Below are positions 14,063-14,912 of a DNA stretch of 14,912 bases, one piece after another. The number at the start of each line of letters is the position of its first letter. Positions within the stretch are counted from its first letter, which is position 1. This DNA comes from Arenicellales bacterium. GTDB taxonomy: Bacteria > Pseudomonadota > Gammaproteobacteria > BMS3Bbin11. The position numbers and the translations under genes are program-made. The notes under the pieces were generated by a model. The model was not told the origin of the DNA. It did no database searches and worked only from the letters and a program-made list of their open reading frames with translations. The stretch lies in the NCBI GenBank assembly GCA_029287965.1, contig JARFQC010000152.1:1-14912 (forward strand). Direction: 5' to 3'.

Positions 14063-14912
14063 ATGACATATTCCAGAATCACCGGCACCGGCAGCTATCT
14101 GCCTGAAAAAACCCTGACGAATACAGACCTGGAACACATGGTCGAAACCTCGGACGAATGGATCGTCGCGCGCACAGGCATCCGCGAACGCCACATCGCG
14201 GCTGAAGGCGAGACCACGTGCGACCTGGCTGAAAAAGCCGCCCGCGCAGCCATGGAGGCTGCCAAAGTACATCATTCCTCAATCGATCTGATCGTTGTTG
14301 CCACCACCACGCCCGATCTCATCTTCCCGTCCACCGCGAGCCTGCTGCAGGAACGCCTGGGTATTCATGGCTGCGGGGCCTTCGATGTGCAGGCCGTATG
14401 CACCGGATTTGTCTACGCCTTGTCTGTCGCTGACAAGTTCATACGTACCGGCGATGCCAAGTGCGCACTGGTAGTCGGGGCGGAGACACTGTCGCGTATT
14501 GTCGACTGGACTGACCGCGGCACCAGCATCCTGTTCGGGGACGGTGCGGGTGCAGTAGTGCTGGAGGCATCTGAAGAGCAGGGCATCATCTCCAGCCATA
14601 TTCATTCAGACGGTCAATTCAAGAACCTGCTGCAGGTCCCCACGGGTGTATCGACGAATTATGATGAGGTCAAAGATGGCAAGGCCTATATCGAGATGAA
14701 GGGCAACGAAGTATTTCGCATGGCAGTCAACACTGTAGGGCGTATAGTTGATGAAACACTTGAACATAATAACCTGACCAAGGCAGATGTTGACTGGCTG
14801 GTTCCGCACCAGGCCAACATCCGCATTATCAATGCAACGGCCAAGAAGCTCGACCTGCCGCTGGATAACGTGGTTATTACCGTAGACCGCCATGGCAATA
14901 CATCCGCCGCAT
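14063..14912 (+). CDS. fabH: 3-oxoacyl-ACP synthase III (KAS III), 3' end cut by window
   Basis: An open frame of 283 codons from ATG 14063 to the window edge. KAS III condenses acetyl-CoA with malonyl-ACP to start fatty-acid chains. All three catalytic residues are visible: C113 in QAVCTGF, H249 in VPHQAN and N279 in RHGNTSAA. ETSDEWIVARTGIRERH (28-44) and LFGDGAGAVVLE (157-168) are conserved blocks. Compared with the roughly 317-residue E. coli protein about 35 residues are missing at the cut. The start lies three bases after the plsX stop, so the two are translationally coupled. Reading the DNA codon by codon gave no frameshift. Confidence 0.97.
   Translation, partial: MTYSRITGTGSYLPEKTLTNTDLEHMVETSDEWIVARTGIRERHIAAEGETTCDLAEKAARAAMEAAKVHHSSIDLIVVATTTPDLIFPSTASLLQERLGIHGCGAFDVQAVCTGFVYALSVADKFIRTGDAKCALVVGAETLSRIVDWTDRGTSILFGDGAGAVVLEASEEQGIISSHIHSDGQFKNLLQVPTGVSTNYDEVKDGKAYIEMKGNEVFRMAVNTVGRIVDETLEHNNLTKADVDWLVPHQANIRIINATAKKLDLPLDNVVITVDRHGNTSAA

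Overview
The window is a chromosomal stretch of a gammaproteobacterium with moderately high G+C. I judge this from gene order (rne divergent from rluC, then a HAD phosphatase gene, then yceF divergent from rpmF-plsX-fabH), from closest remembered resemblance to E. coli and Pseudomonas proteins, and from REP-type palindromes of the GGAGCG...CGCG kind common in that class. I cannot name the genus. No tRNA, rRNA, CRISPR array, insertion sequence, phage gene or defence island was seen.

Layout. Positions 2-169 hold the C-terminal end of an arylsulfatase, closed by a hairpin terminator. An exported HAD-family phosphatase (304-1305) and a small MscS channel (1399-2286) follow on the same strand. A pair of inverted REP elements (2328-2402) then precedes cysM (2440-3324). 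cysM overlaps by four bases a gene for a PolB-type 3'-5' exonuclease homologue (3321-4079) whose catalytic acidic residues appear to be lost. rlmD (4116-5450) comes next. It converges on an OmpA-type lipoprotein gene (5466-6152, minus), which is divergent from a YfaZ-like outer-membrane protein gene (6433-7062).

The second half is an RNA-metabolism and lipid-synthesis block. rne (7138-9624, minus) has a shortened, low-complexity tail and a leader of about 0.5 kb. It diverges from rluC (10164-11126), which overlaps a HAD phosphatase gene (11123-11770). A non-coding stretch with a second REP pair leads to yceF/maf (12021-12608, minus). A divergent promoter region then drives rpmF (12840-13019), plsX (13052-14059) and fabH (14063 to the window edge). 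The yceD gene usually found before rpmF, and the sppA gene found before maf in Pseudomonas, are both missing from their expected places.

How the genes work together: RlmD and RluC modify 23S rRNA, RNase E matures and degrades RNA, and bL32 is a large-subunit protein, so much of the block serves ribosome and RNA biology. PlsX and FabH begin phospholipid and fatty-acid synthesis. The most unusual item is the apparently inactivated exonuclease translationally coupled to cysM. The rest is mostly ordinary housekeeping, and I found no convincing new multi-gene system.
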